Assembly (NCBI RefSeq): GCF_000313135.1
Contig: NW_004457584.1
Span: 398,768-462,767, forward strand
Reading direction: 5' to 3'
Origin: Acanthamoeba castellanii str. Neff
Taxonomy: Eukaryota; Discosea; Longamoebia; Acanthamoebidae
Length of the DNA: 64,000 nt
Position 1 is the stretch's first letter; every line of letters starts with the position of its first letter. This document shows positions 35,490-47,100 of the stretch, piece after piece. The translations under genes and the position numbers were made by a program. A model generated the notes under the pieces. The model was not told where the DNA came from. It ran no database searches and saw nothing but the letters and a program-made list of their open reading frames with translations.

Positions 35490-35900
35490 ACCAGCCCTGG
35501 TGTCCGGCAGGAAAAAAGCGAAGATTCCATTCAACACCTCCGCCATATAAAGGGGAGCCTTGGCCCAATTATCGGGGAGCAAGGCAGGGAAGTGAATCGT
35601 CCCGTTCTCAGCAATGTTAGGGTTGTAGGTCTTGGTTCGGAAGATAATCCCAGGAGGCTCGAGGGGCTGGGTGGCAATGGCGTGAGTTTGTGAGGGAGTG
35701 ATAAGTGAGAAACTGGGAGAGATGTACATAGTCTTGTGAGAAGGTGATCTAGGTGGAATAACCCCTCGGCATAGGGAGTGCCGGCAGGACCCCAGAGGCA
35801 GGCGAACCAGCGGAATGGCCCACCTTTGGCTGGCTGAATGAAAATGTAGCCTCAGGGAAGATTGGCTTGGATTGCACACAGCTCCTCCTTGAGTTGGTCC
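35490..35900 (-). pseudogene. Decayed ubiquitin-conjugating enzyme (E2)-like relic
   Basis: Pieces in different frames line up in order with an E2 fold. They are QLKEELCAIQANLP, then a stop, GPFRWFACLWGPAGTPYAEG with LFHLD, then (shifted) ITFSQDYVHL, then (shifted again) LEPPGIIFRTKTYNPNIAEN, NGTIHFPALLPDNW and MAEVLNGIFAFF. Those match 'W...I.GP.GTPY.GG.F.L.I.F..DY', 'PP...F.TKIYHPNI..NG.ICL' and the following helix. The position of the catalytic cysteine (ICL) holds His (IHF). One in-frame stop, at least one frameshift not explained by an intron, and the missing cysteine mark it as non-functional. It borders the CpG-depleted island C and is itself CpG-poor except for one line. Source (host retrocopy or foreign DNA) cannot be told. 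Confidence 0.55.
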
Positions 35901-38498
35901 ACTACCACCATGTCCTCTCTACTCTCCATGTGTTGAGCTTTACATAAGTACAAGGACATATGAAGAATGATAAAATTTGTATGCTAGTGATGAAAAGGGT
36001 GTATCAAGAAAGCCCCCTTTTTGGTTCCTTTTCACAAACCTCCCCCCAAGTTGGAACCAGAAAACATGGATACATGAGTAACCCTGAAACCATGCAACAG
36101 AAACCCATAATTTCAGATGTCTGATTTCTGCTTGGCCACAAGCTAGCATGACATGTCAACCACTGTCCACCCAGAGGTGCCTCCCTTGAGGTTGAACTGT
36201 TGTATTGCTGGACAGAACTGATTCACTTGTTGTGGTGGTCAGCTTTGTCATCTCCAATTACCACTTGGTACTGTAAAATAGGGTCTTGGCCATGTGGCCC
36301 ACATGGTTGCCAACATGCCACCACACTCAGTGGTTGTAAATCATGCACCATCATTGCAGCAAGGTGCACACATGGAGCAACCATCCATCCATTCCACCCA
36401 CCCACACCTTCTGGTTGTCTGTGTCTTCTTGGGCTTCTTCTTTGATGGTTTCTTCAAGCATGTTGGCTGCTTTCACTTGTTGACCATGTCACTGTAAAGC
36501 TCCACTGCACCCCCAGCTGCCCTGTGCCAACCCTGTGATCTGAGAGTTGAGCTCTTTGACACCTGAAGCTTGTGATCATCACACTGATGCACCTGCGCAA
36601 GCACAGGTACCACATAACCTTCAGGGCCAAGAACACAACATGCCATTTAGATCAGTCTACTGCATCCTGATCCCTTTCAAGTTGTGCAGGAATGCCTCCC
36701 TCTCCTTTCTCAAGGCAAGCTCTGTTAAGCTAGTGCTTGCCTCATACTTGTTGTGAGCAAGCTTCCTTTGCATCTCTTCCTTCATCTGCTCAGATACAGA
36801 GGTACAGAAGGTTCTATTAAATTGAAGGGCATTCCAAACAGCCCACCATTTCCCTCCATCTGTAGAAATAAGCTTTTGGGTTCCAAGTATGAAGAATGCA
36901 CAATATTCAAAGACAAAAAGGGAAAAAGAAAGAAACACAAAATTCTGGCCATGTGCAAATACAATCATTGTGCAAAAAAAGGAGCCATGTGAGCATTTAC
37001 AGTTCTCCTGAACTGTGTGCTGTGGCAGCTTTTTCTTTCCTTTTTTCTTTTTTTCTTCTTTATATTTTTTTGTTTGATTTGAAGACCATTCTACCTGTTT
37101 TGCAAAAAGACCATTTTGCAAAAGGACTATTCTTTCTTTTTGTTTGCAAATCAACAAACTTTTTCTTTCATTTTGTTTTTTTGCCTTTTTAGTAGTTTGA
37201 TTTGCAACCAACTATCTGGCAGCATGTTCTGATGGTCAGGGCTGTAACACCAGTATCTGCACACCCTCCAGCCAAATGGTGGCCTTTTTTGTACAGATAC
37301 TTGATTTTGGTTTGTTGTATTTGACCCACATGACAGCAATGCCACCTTTGTTGAGACAGGCTGTATGTATGGCCTGGCTGATGTGCAAGACTACTTGCAC
37401 TTGACTGAGCAAGGTGTGGTAGTTCATTGTTTTATGTACAGAAATAATTTTGTTGTACTTGTATTGAATTTCCTTCCTCTCTGGGTCCTCAATATCTACT
37501 TGTAGCAAAAATCTGTTCTACATGATTTCTAATTTGCTATATCTCTATAATTTGGCAATGCTTGGACTATGGCAAAGGCGCCTTCCTCTGAGGCAATGCC
37601 AGTACAAATCACTTTCATTTTCATTGTTATTCTACACAATTTTTAATTTGCTTCTCACATCTTGTTGGTCTGATTTTCTGTTGCTCTGTACTGGAAAGAT
37701 CTTCATGGTTGTATGGATTTCTTGCAAGAGGGCCTGGCAAGGGACAAGTGGAGCTGAAAAGAGCACAAGTGGAAATCAAGGATCAGCATGGACAACATTG
37801 CAGATGAGGTCAGGGGCATTGTGTTCCTTTTTTGATTTCATTGCATTGATGGCTAATGTCTCTCTTCAGGTGTGGTGGCCATGGAAGCTGATTATGGAGT
37901 GGATCAGGCATTTGCTTGCCCATATGTTTGAACAGGCCAAGGAATCCATCAGCTGAATTCAAGGTGAAAGTGAAAGGTTCCTTCCTGTAACAGTTGGAAA
38001 GTGGTGCTCCACTATTCCTGAAGATAAAATTCCACCACAACAAAGCTCCATCTCACACTGATAAAATCACTTTTAACTCCACACATTCCATGAAATCATT
38101 TCCATCTCAAGACCCTCAATATCACTTATCAGCAGCAGTTTGCCATGTCAATTTCACACATGCAGATCCAAATCTTCAAAACTACCCTATAAATCAAAAA
38201 TGTCAAATCTCACAGCAACCACTCCAAATCACCTCCAAAAGGTGGAGACAGGGCAAAACAGTGGGGCAGGGTGACCTAAATCAACCTTTATCCTTCTACC
38301 ATTCCAGCAGTGCTTGGTGTTGCTCTGTGGGTCAGTAGGCCTGTCATGACTTGTCACTTGATTGTTGAAGATGTGCAGCTTTCAATGTGTGTTCCAAGTC
38401 TTGGAAGGGCATGGCCATACCTCTTGCAAGGCCCCTGAGTTGTTGTTCAAGCTGAGTATGGTGAGGACTGCTGTGAAGGTAACAACATTGATGTGGAT
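35901..38498. other. CpG-depleted island C
   Basis: From 35821 to 38498 I find only about two CG dinucleotides (36596, 37579). The flanking genes have them in almost every line. The region has long open stretches: one on the minus strand at 36657-37211 reads GKWWAVWNALQFNRTFCTSV and a charged helical stretch EQMKEEMQRKLAHNKYEAST. Another at 37810-38043 reads PFTFTLNSADGFLGLFKHMG. Neither resembles a family I know. Poly-T/A runs (37031-37200) and CA-rich text are common. It looks like aged, silenced DNA, possibly a mobile or viral remnant; nothing identifies a specific element. Confidence 0.65.
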
Positions 38499-38648
38499 CG
38501 TGCCCTGCTGAGGAACTCCTGGGAATATGGGGTATACAGCAATCTGGCGTTACCGAGGTGGTTTTGAAAACCAAAATTTCAATTTGCCAAACTGTTTCGG
38601 GCAGTTCCGCAGGCCAAGACTGCCGAGCATCTTTCATCTTGGAACAGA

Positions 38649-40784
38649 ATGAGCAAGAGGGCTGAGGCGTCGGCGTGGGAAAAACTCTTCCGCTACGTGG
38701 ATGAGAAGGATCTGCCCAATCTAAAGCTTTACGCCTACCACGGCGTCGATCGGTAAGAGACAAGATCTACCTATCTCTGCTGCAAGGTCTCATCTTGCTT
38801 CCACGCACTGCAGGTCAATCATAGCTAACCATGTGGGTCAACCCTTCTGGCGTTGGGTTGTCGAGTTTCTGCCTCTCACCATGGCGTACTGCCCCTTCTC
38901 TCTTCTCTTCTTCCTGATCCTCTCATCGTTTGAGATTTTAGCCAATCATTTCCAAGATTAGTAGCGCATGAATCTCAGGGCTCAAAGCAATCATTGTGAA
39001 CGTTGTGCTTGTGTAGGGCAAACCTGGTGACGGTGGTCGGCTTCGCTTTCATGGTGGCCAGCTACGCGCTGACCGCCTTGTAACGTTTCCCTCTCACATT
39101 GTACGTAGTCTCGCCAGTAGAGCGTACAATCTCACGCAACGCGTCGCTACTGTGGCAGTTATGTGCCGTCGCTCACGGGCGAGGCGCCTTGGTGGGTGTA
39201 CATGGTCAACGCACTGTGCCTCTTCATCTACCAGACCATGGATGCCGTTGATGGCAAACAGGCACGCCACCTCTCTCGCCGCATTCGCTAGCACTTGGCC
39301 TAACACTCCCCTATAATATATGTGCTCTCATCATTACAGGCGCGCCGAACAAACACGTCGTCGCCTCTCGGTGAACTCGTGGACCACGGCTGCGACGCCC
39401 TCACCACTACGGTACCGTGCCAGCACGTCCATTTTTCTCGGATCTGTGCGTGCGCGTACAGCTCAGCTAATCTGCGATCGCTGTGTGTGTGACGCACAGT
39501 TGATGGCCTTGACGGTGGCCAGTTCGCTTCAGCTGGGGCCGACCTGGGTCGCCCAGTACGCCATCATCATGTCCATGGCCGGCTTCTACGCCGCCCAGTG
39601 GGAGGAGTGCGTACTTCACTAGGCTTCTCGTTATTATTTTCTTATTATTTCACATCTGACGTCCCTCCCGGTATGTGCGTGTGCGGTTGTGGGTGTGGGT
39701 GTGTGTGTGCGGTGGTGTGTGTGTGTGTGTGTCAGGTATCACACGGGCGTGCTGGATCTGGGTATTTTCAACGTGACCGAGGCGCAGCTGTCCACTATGG
39801 GCCTCTACGTAGCGACGGCGCTTCTGGGTCCGTCTGTGTGGCTGCAGACCATCACCGTGTTCGGCTACACCGTCCAGTGCAACCACCTCTTCATCGCCCT
39901 GGCCACCTTCCCCATGCTCCAGAACATCTTCTCCAGGTACATTCACATTTTGCTATATTTTTCGCTATAACAGCTATTATAAAATATTATTTACATTTCT
40001 TTTGTTGTTGCTTTATATTGCTGACGTGGCATGGGCAGTGTGTACAACATGGCTAAGCGAGTGGGGGAGGGTGCGGACGGGCTGGTGGCGGTCTTTGGTC
40101 GCCTTTTCCCCTTCCTTAGGTGCGCACCACCTTCTTCCTCTTCTTGTTTGAGGTTCCAACGTTCACCAAATCGATTTGCTTGCGCGTGTGGTGTGTGCGT
40201 TGCCCGTGACCGAAACAGCCTTGTGGCCGCGTCGGTGGTGTGGGCCAACTACTCGAAGGCTGACGTGCTGCAGCACCCGCAGCTGTGGATCGGCTCCTTC
40301 GGCCTTCTCTGCGGCAACATAATCGTAACAGCCGCCTTCTCTTCACCGTTGCCGCTCTGTTGATATGCGACTCTGCCAGCCTTTTTGCTTACACCTCTTA
40401 TCTGGTCTCTTCAATCAAGGGTCGCATGGTGTTGGCGCGCGTGGTCAAGCAGGCTTTCCACCCCATCCAGCCCCTCCTGTTCTCCTTCTACATCGGTACG
40501 ACCTCTTGCACCCGCCCCTCGTGCCACCTTGCACTTTGCTATTTTCATCGCTCACAAGTGTTGTTTTGATTTGATTTGATTTGCTGGGCGTTCGTGCAGG
40601 AGCGGCGCTGAGCCTGGTCGGAGCGTGGAGCGCGCGGGTGGAGTACGCCTTCCTGGTGGGGTGCTACGTGCAGTCCATCCTGGGCTACTACCTCTTCGCG
40701 CACAGCGTGGTGCACGAAATCACGACCTACCTCGACATCGGCTTCCTCACCATCAAGAACAAGCGCTCCAAGAAGGCCAACTAA
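38649..40784 (+). CDS. CDP-alcohol phosphotransferase (ethanolamine/choline phosphotransferase)
   Basis: Makes phosphatidylethanolamine or phosphatidylcholine from CDP-ethanolamine or CDP-choline and diacylglycerol in the ER, the last step of the Kennedy pathway. The ATG at 38649 gives MSKRAEASAWEKLFRYVDEK. The second exon reads SIIANHVGQPFWRWVVEFLP and the third NLVTVVGFAFMVASYALTA. The catalytic signature D-G-x2-A-R-x8-G-x3-D-x3-D is complete as DGKQARRTNTSSPLGELVDH followed by GCD, split by an intron between DGKQ and ARR. Hydrophobic helices follow, with FYAAQWEEYHTGVLDLGIFN, a family landmark, and the end SVVHEITTYLDIGFLTIKNK plus RSKKAN. Eleven exons join in frame. The intron inside the signature (39262-39339) starts with GC instead of GT. 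Confidence 0.92.
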
Positions 40785-41064
40785 ATTGGTGGCTACCCCA
40801 TTTTTCCCCCTTCGCTCGCGACCACGGGGCCATAGCTTCCAGCAGTTTGAATTCTGGCCACTACCCTGCTTGCTTTGATTCACCGGGCCAATGAGGAGCG
40901 ATTCCAGTTTTCCTGTTTTTCTGGGCCACGGCGGCCAAACCACAGACCAGTTACGTTTTGCTGAACGGCGCCTGAAGTCGGGGGTTGAACACAAACGACT
41001 CTATCTTTGACTGCCCGCCCACCGGCAACACTCAACATCGCGACTCTACAAACGCAACTTCAAG

Positions 41065-42275
41065 ATGGGAGCGAAACAAGTGAAGATGCTGCGCTTTCTC
41101 GACAACGAGGAGGACCGCGAGGCGATCAACAAGGCCTTCGCTACCTACGACAAGGACAACAGCGGGTCGCTGACGCGCGATGAGTTCATCTCCTTCTCGC
41201 ACGACCTGGTCGAATACTTCATCAAGAAGCACCCCAACCAGAAGGTGGGCGACCTCGCCATCCTCAAGGCCCAAGGCGAAGGCGACGTCAACGTACTTCT
41301 GCCTTTGTCCTTCTCTTGCCTTCCTCGCTTTTATTAATTGCGTTATTCTAATGTCGACAAAATAACGGTTCTCACAGATCAAGAATGCAGACGACGAGCT
41401 CAAGAAGAAGCTCTCTGGGCAGTTGGGCAGGGCCATGTTCCAGGTTCGCTTCTCTTGTGTTTTCGCTTTCGTGGTTTTTTTCTAGTTTTGTTTCGTTTGG
41501 TTTCGACGTGGGCGAAACAGGTGATTGACAAGGATGCCAGCGGTACGATCTCGCTGGCTGAGTGGAAGGCCACCGATTGGGGCAACCTCCTCAAGAACAT
41601 CAAGACCCACATGAAGGACCAGGAACTCAAGTAAGCGCGCTCGCTCGTTAGTGAGCCTCAGCTCCTCTAAGCACTGACCCACCGCACGACACGACACGAC
41701 ACGACCAACGACACGACAGACTCATTCAGGCATTGACCACCGGGCATCGGAATGGAATCTGGCAGGTCCGGACGACCGGAGGTACATTTGCAGCCCGCCG
41801 TCTTGGCCTTCGTTGGTCTCCCCCCCACTCGAGTGGTTGGCCTGCAATCGTTGATTGTGCTTCGATGCAGGCAGCGAACTGGCGGGCGAAATAACCATCA
41901 AGGACGCCACCACCATCACCGGCAAGCTGGGCTACCATCCGCTGACCAACCTGTCCCTGATCTCCGGCTCTCGTATCTTCTTGCACGGTACCCACCGCAC
42001 ACGCACACGCACACGCACACGCATCTCCGCACCAAGATTGATATCACTCATTCGTCCGGTGGTTGATGTGAGCAGGCCAGGTGCCCGATGATGCGTTCCC
42101 GAGAGGGGCCGAGTGTCATCTGTGGCTCGACGCCATCCACAACACCACGGACGCGAGTTCCGAATTGCCCTACATGTTCACCGGCTACGCGGCGCAGAAG
42201 CTCGGAAACGGCATGCCCCTGGTCTTCATGGGCAAGATCACCGCCACCTTTTCCAGCTTCCCCTCTTACGTCTAG
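41065..42275 (+). CDS. EF-hand protein with a C-terminal domain of unknown type
   Basis: Six exons join in frame: 41065-41292, 41378-41443, 41521-41630, 41720-41781, 41871-41987, 42076-42275, coding for 260 residues from MGAKQVKMLRFLDNEEDREA. Two canonical calcium loops are visible, DKDNSGSLTRDEF (residues about 31-43) and DKDASGTISLAEW (about 103-115). The second half is different: LIQALTTGHRNGIWQVRTTG, ELAGEITIKDATTITGKLGY, SGSRIFLHG, ECHLWLDAIHNTTD, and LVFMGKITATFSSFPSYV. It is rich in short beta-type segments and has no name that I recognise. No signal peptide or membrane helix. A calcium-dependent sensor that binds through the C-terminal domain is a reasonable guess only. Confidence 0.85.
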
Positions 42276-42656
42276 GCCGTGTAAAATGCGGAATATTGTG
42301 TGTGGCCGTAATCTCTTGCGTAAAATAGTATATATTACTCCATTATATTTCTCCATTTTGCTATTTGGCGTCGTCATTGTAACGATGTGCTCTTGCTTGG
42401 CACTTCCGGCATTGGGGAGTGCCATTAGGCGACAAACGTTTTACAAAAGATGTACAGCAGCAGCAAACGGCTCACGCTCTCCGTTTGTCATGGTTCCCTC
42501 CTCTCTTCTTTCGTTCCGTTGTTGATTTACGATGTGGATTTCCGGCGACGGTGACTTACCCTTCGTCGTCTTCGCCTTTTTCGTTCTTGGCCCTTCTTTC
42601 GCTTTTCGTTCTTTATCGCTCCCCCCCTTTCTCGCTTTTCGTTCTTTGTGGCAGTG
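42276..42656. other. Intergenic, EF-hand gene to Frizzled-like gene
   Basis: An AT-richer first half follows the EF-hand stop. A C/T-rich second half (42540-42650) leads to the next ATG and ends in a possible splice acceptor (TTTGTGGCAG at 42645-42654), so an upstream non-coding exon is possible. Confidence 0.4.
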
Positions 42657-43850
42657 ATGCACGCGCTGCCGCTGTTGTTGGTGTTGAGCCTGTACGCCTC
42701 GGTGGTGGAGGAAGTGGCCGGCCAGGGTTGCGTGCCCTATCGTGGCTCGCCGGCCACCGGCGGCAAGTGCGACAGTGTGGTGACCTACTCCCACGTCCTT
42801 CTCCTCCCCGGCCAGACCTACGCTCAGGTAATCGCACGCTCCATCTCTCACCATCTCCATCTCGCAGAAAGCTCTCAGCTCCTTTTGTGGTTGGTCATGG
42901 TCCAGCCACCATTTCGGTTTTTGTGTGATAAATAAGAGTTTATTTACCCACATTCGATAATTTTATATTTCTTTGCATTTATCTATTTCTTTCCTGTTGA
43001 TGCAGCAATTCGTGCTGCTCCATAGTGCGTCACACATTTATTTGCTGTGCCTGGCACGCGCCGAATAGTACTGATGATGACGGCCACAGGCGGACAGCGC
43101 GACGGCGGAGACAACGAAGCTCTTGGGCGTGTTCGTGCCGCCCGTGTGTCGCTCAGCGGCCATCCGCCTCGCCTGCTGGGGCGGATTCGTCGAGTGCAGC
43201 TTTTCGCCCGAATTCTCATGTGCGCCGCCCACACGACACACGGCACACGACACGCAACACACGCCACCTCACACACGCGTTCGTCCCGCAAGGACGCGGT
43301 TTCTGACATTTCTTTTGCGATCCAGACTCTCTGCCGTGTCGGAGCGTGTGCGAGGATGCAGTCGACGCATGTGAGGAGTTCTTCACTGCGCAGAACAAGG
43401 CGCACCTGCTCCCCAACTGCAGCTCGCCCCTCTTCCCCACCACCCACTGCACCAACGGCTCGCAGACTGCCGGAGGTGCACAACCCCCTCCATCACCGCA
43501 CACGCACACGCACTCGCGCACACAACACAACACAACACACTCACCGCACACACTCACCGCACACGCACGGGAATCAGTGATGGTGCCGTACAGCCAGGCC
43601 GACTGTCCGTATCCGCTCAAGTTCAACCCGGAGGGTACCATCGCCGACCCGACGCAGTCGCTGAGCTCGCCGGACCAGGTGTGCGTCTACCCGTGCCCCG
43701 ACCCCATGTTCACCACCACCGAGATGGACGCCGCGATCGGAGTCCTGACTGGGCTCGGCAGTACGCTCAGCCTTCCCCCCCCCGCACCACCCGTCACCTC
43801 ATCAACCAACGTGTGTCGTGTCGTGTCGTGTCGTGTCGTGTCGTGTCGTG

Positions 43851-43892
<42 letters not shown>

Positions 43893-45782
43893 GTCATGTC
43901 ATGCCGTGTCGTAGTTGTATCGTTTGCGATGGTGCTTTTCCTGATCATCACGTACAGCCTGATGCGACACAAGCGTCGCTTCCCGACGTCGTTCCAGATC
44001 TGGCTGTCCGTGTCCTCCCTCGTGTGCAGCGTCGGCGTGCTGCTCCCGGTGTTGGTCGGAGGTAACGAACTATTCGAAGCATTTTCTGCACTTTTGTTGT
44101 GCTCACATGCGTGCGTGGTGGGCGTGTGCGTGTGCGTGTGCGTGTGCGTGTGTGGTGTTGTGTGCGGTGTGCGTGTGCGGTGGTGTGTGCGGTGTGCGTC
44201 AGGCCCGAGGCGAACGTTCTGCACGTGGGACGAGGTCCCGGTGCTGCAGACGTTCGAGGGCGCGCGAGACAACAACGGACAGGGCGTCGTGTGCGTCCTT
44301 CAAGGTACCAGCCCGCAGGCGCATTCCACAAATTCAACGGCTCACACAGTCCACTTCCGGGTCTCATCTCAGGAATGCTGATTATGTACGGCGGCCTGGC
44401 CGGCAGCTGCTGGTGGCTTATGCTCACCGTCACGGGCTTCCAATTCATTGTGCTCAAGGTGGGCTCCAGCCGGATCAAGATGCTGGTACGGCCCACGCGT
44501 GCCCTCTCATCCGATTGGCCGAGACTCCACCTCACACTGACGTTCTCTCTTATTATTGGCCTATCAGTTAAACATTGGGTCGCACATGGTGGGCTGGGGC
44601 GTGCCGGGGCTCTGCGTCCTGATTGGTACACCCTCGTTTTGGTCGAACATTTATGTTGTGATAACGCAACACAAGCATTAACTCGAGCAATTGGTGATGG
44701 TTTAGGATTGGCGGCCCAGAAGTTCGTCGGGGTGGCGGGAGGCTACAACTGCTTCGTCGCCGATCCGTGGGACTGGGGACTCTGGTATGGCCCAGGTACG
44801 CCCACACCCTCCCCACCACCACAGCACGCGCACAAACCGCACACACATGCCGCGCCACTTGACACCACACGACGCACCCAACAACATGGCTTACCGTCTC
44901 ATCGTGTGGTGGTTCAAAACGTCAGTGCTCTTCAATCTGATCGTTGGAACGACGCTGATGGCGATCGTCATCCTGAAAGTGTGGCGGGTACGGCACCATC
45001 ATCATCTTCTTCATCTTCACACCTGCATCTTCTGCGCTGGCCCAGCGCACTCTGACCAGTGCGGGTTTCGGGGGGGGGTACACACAGGTGCAATCGCGGC
45101 TGAAGGAGGTGAGCCAAACGGTCATCTCTAAGGAGCACCTGATCCGACTGACTGGGCTCATCGTGGGCTACTGGTTCCTCTACGCCTTCTTCACCTTCTA
45201 TCGGGTCTACGAGGAAACCGTCGCCGTACGTGGCACACACAACGCTCGCGCTCGACACGCAACGTGTGATGGTTGGAGTTGTGTTTACGATGATGGCGTC
45301 CACCGCACCGCAGGACGACATCGAGGACGCGGTGGCGGAGCAGATCGCGTGCGGCGTGGCGACGGGTGAGCCCTGCGAACTGTCGGTAAAGTTAAACAGG
45401 GGCTCGTGGTACCTCCAGGCCATGACGCTCGGCGGCCAGGGTGTCATCATCTTCTGTTCTCTCGGCTTATCCAAGGCACTTGTGCGGTGTCCCGTGTGTG
45501 TGTGTGTGTGTGTGCGGTGTGCGTGTGCGTGTGCGTGCGTGCGTGCGTGCGTGTTGCGTGTCTTCTAATACATGCATTGATTACATTGTGGCGCAGGAAC
45601 CGTATCTGTTCTGGCGTGTGCTGTTGAAGAACTGGCGGCAGCCAATGTCCATCATCAGGGGCACCTCGAGCAAGAGCCAGTCCGACGATACGATGTCGGG
45701 CGGCAAGGAGGGCGTGTCCAACAAGAGCTCGACTTACGACTACGACATCTCTTCTCTCGCCGAAGAAGGCGACGATCTTTAG
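42657..45782 (+). CDS. Frizzled/Smoothened-like seven-helix receptor
   Basis: The ATG at 42657 begins a signal peptide (MHALPLLLVLSLYASVVEEV) and a cysteine-rich extracellular part. CVPYRGSPATGGKCDSVVTY, FVPPVCR, CRSVCEDAVDACEEFF and LLPNCSSPLFP place cysteines as in a Frizzled CRD. After DQVCVYPCPDPMFTTTEMDA the first helix reads SFAMVLFLIITYSLMRHKRR, then FPTSFQIWLSVSSLVCSVGV, CVLQGMLIMYGGLAG with SCWWLMLTVTGFQFIVLK, NIGSHMVGWGVPGLCVLI, WWFKTSVLFNLIVGTTLMAI, and LIRLTGLIVGYWFLYAFFTF. A last span reads WYLQAMTLGGQGVIIFCSLG before a Ser-rich tail ending LAEEGDDL. The layout equals that of the Dictyostelium fsl/fscs receptors. The ligand is unknown. At least ten introns, one carrying a double microsatellite (43813-43890). 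Confidence 0.88.
43813..43890. repeat. Compound microsatellite (GTGTC)n then (GTGTTC)n
   Basis: About eight to nine GTGTC pentamers run directly into about six GTGTTC hexamers inside an intron of the Frizzled-like gene. The change of unit by one inserted T suggests the hexamer arose from the pentamer. Confidence 0.85.
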
Positions 45783-45790
45783 GTCCAACA

Positions 45791-45796
45791 AATAAA
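45791..45796 (+). terminator. Polyadenylation signal AATAAA of the Frizzled-like gene
   Basis: AATAAA nine bases after the stop codon at 45780-45782. Confidence 0.4.
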
Positions 45797-46071
45797 ATGA
45801 AAACGAAAGCGAAAACCAAAACCAAAACTAAAACAAAAATGAAAGCGATAACCAAAACCAAATCCGCAGAGCCATGGAATCTTCATTCCTTGACGAATGA
45901 AGAAGATGGCAGGTGAGGCGTGTGAGGTATGCATAGCTGACTGGCAACTTAACTCTGTGGTGCCTGGGCCATGGTCCATTGGTACGCCTTGAGACTGACA
46001 TGACTGTGACACAAGCTTTCCTAAAATTGAAAGGCATCTTCTGTACAAAGAGTGGAGTGGAAGTGAAGAGC

Positions 46072-47100
46072 GCTTCAGCTCAATTTGAGGTAGGGCAAGA
46101 TGACCAACTCCACCCACTCCACCACCAAGATGCAGCCATCAGTTGTAGGAGCCTCAGTGGGTGTCTGGGCCACCACCACTCATGTGATAACACCCCAATC
46201 ACTCAGCTCATCACACCCAGTTCATCATGTCTGCCACCTTCACCATCAGCTTCAGCTGATGGTGGAAGTCCCAGTAGCCACAGCTGGCAAGGCCATTCCA
46301 CACCACCTCCAGCCCCTGATACGCATTCCCACCAGGGCCAGGCTGGGTGTCATGAAGCAGCAAGCCAAGAGCCACACCAGAGGAGGAAGGAGAAGATGAG
46401 GCAAAGAAGAAGGTTGTAGTGGTGGACAATGAAGATGATGATGATGATGATGAAGGTGAGGTGGTGGTTGACTCAAGGCTCAAGCAGGGCGATGCACAGT
46501 CACCCAAGCTGTAGGATCCACTTCTTGTCAGGGGGGAGGAGGAGGGGGTCGGGGGTGTCAATGATGTGGTGGTGGTGGTAGTCTTGAGCGAGTAGCGCCT
46601 TGTCTGCTCTTCATCTGTTGTTGTTGTGGTTGTGGTGATGCACCTGTTCTCCAGCTCCTCATCTCTATTGTTGTTGCAATCTGTTCCTTCTTCTTCATTG
46701 TCACTTTGATGCCACATCAGCAAGTTCACACTTACCTCCACCATGTCCATGCTTTCATAGGAGAATGGCCTCAGCAGAATTTCATCTTCTTCATCTTCTT
46801 CATCCTCTTCACCCAGCCATCTATGGCTTGTGTGCTGTTGTGGGTCTGAGGGACGAGGCCCACATAGAGCTGCTTCACACAGCCACACAGGCCTCAGTGG
46901 ATTGAGGGCACCAAGGGGAAGGCACACTTGCCCAGAACAGGCCAAGTGAGCTGGGGCAGCTCAGCAAGGCACTCATGGGCCACCATCATGGCCAGATAGG
47001 CCTGGTAGACCAGCTCCTTGCTCAGTACAAAGTCACACTTGCCATTGTCTTGCACCTGGTACATTTGCTTGAGCCTGGATCAGAAAAAAAAAGAACAAAG
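46072..47100. other. CpG-depleted island D
   Basis: CG is scarce in about 1 kb between the Frizzled-like and GH92 genes (I count seven, five of them clustered at 46490-46597), against dense CpG on both sides. A long open frame on the minus strand (46211-46945) is rich in Thr/Ser runs and acidic EEDEEDEED text and lacks any motif I know. The rest, 45797-46071 and 47101-47619, has intermediate CpG and no visible gene. Confidence 0.55.

Noticed and set aside
37031..37200. Poly-T rich tract as a possible retroelement tail
   Set aside because: No reverse transcriptase, target-site duplication or second copy could be seen; kept only as part of the CpG-depleted island.
46211..46945. Calling the 244-codon minus-strand frame a gene
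   Set aside because: It lies in the CpG-depleted island, consists largely of Thr/Ser and acidic runs and has no recognisable motif.
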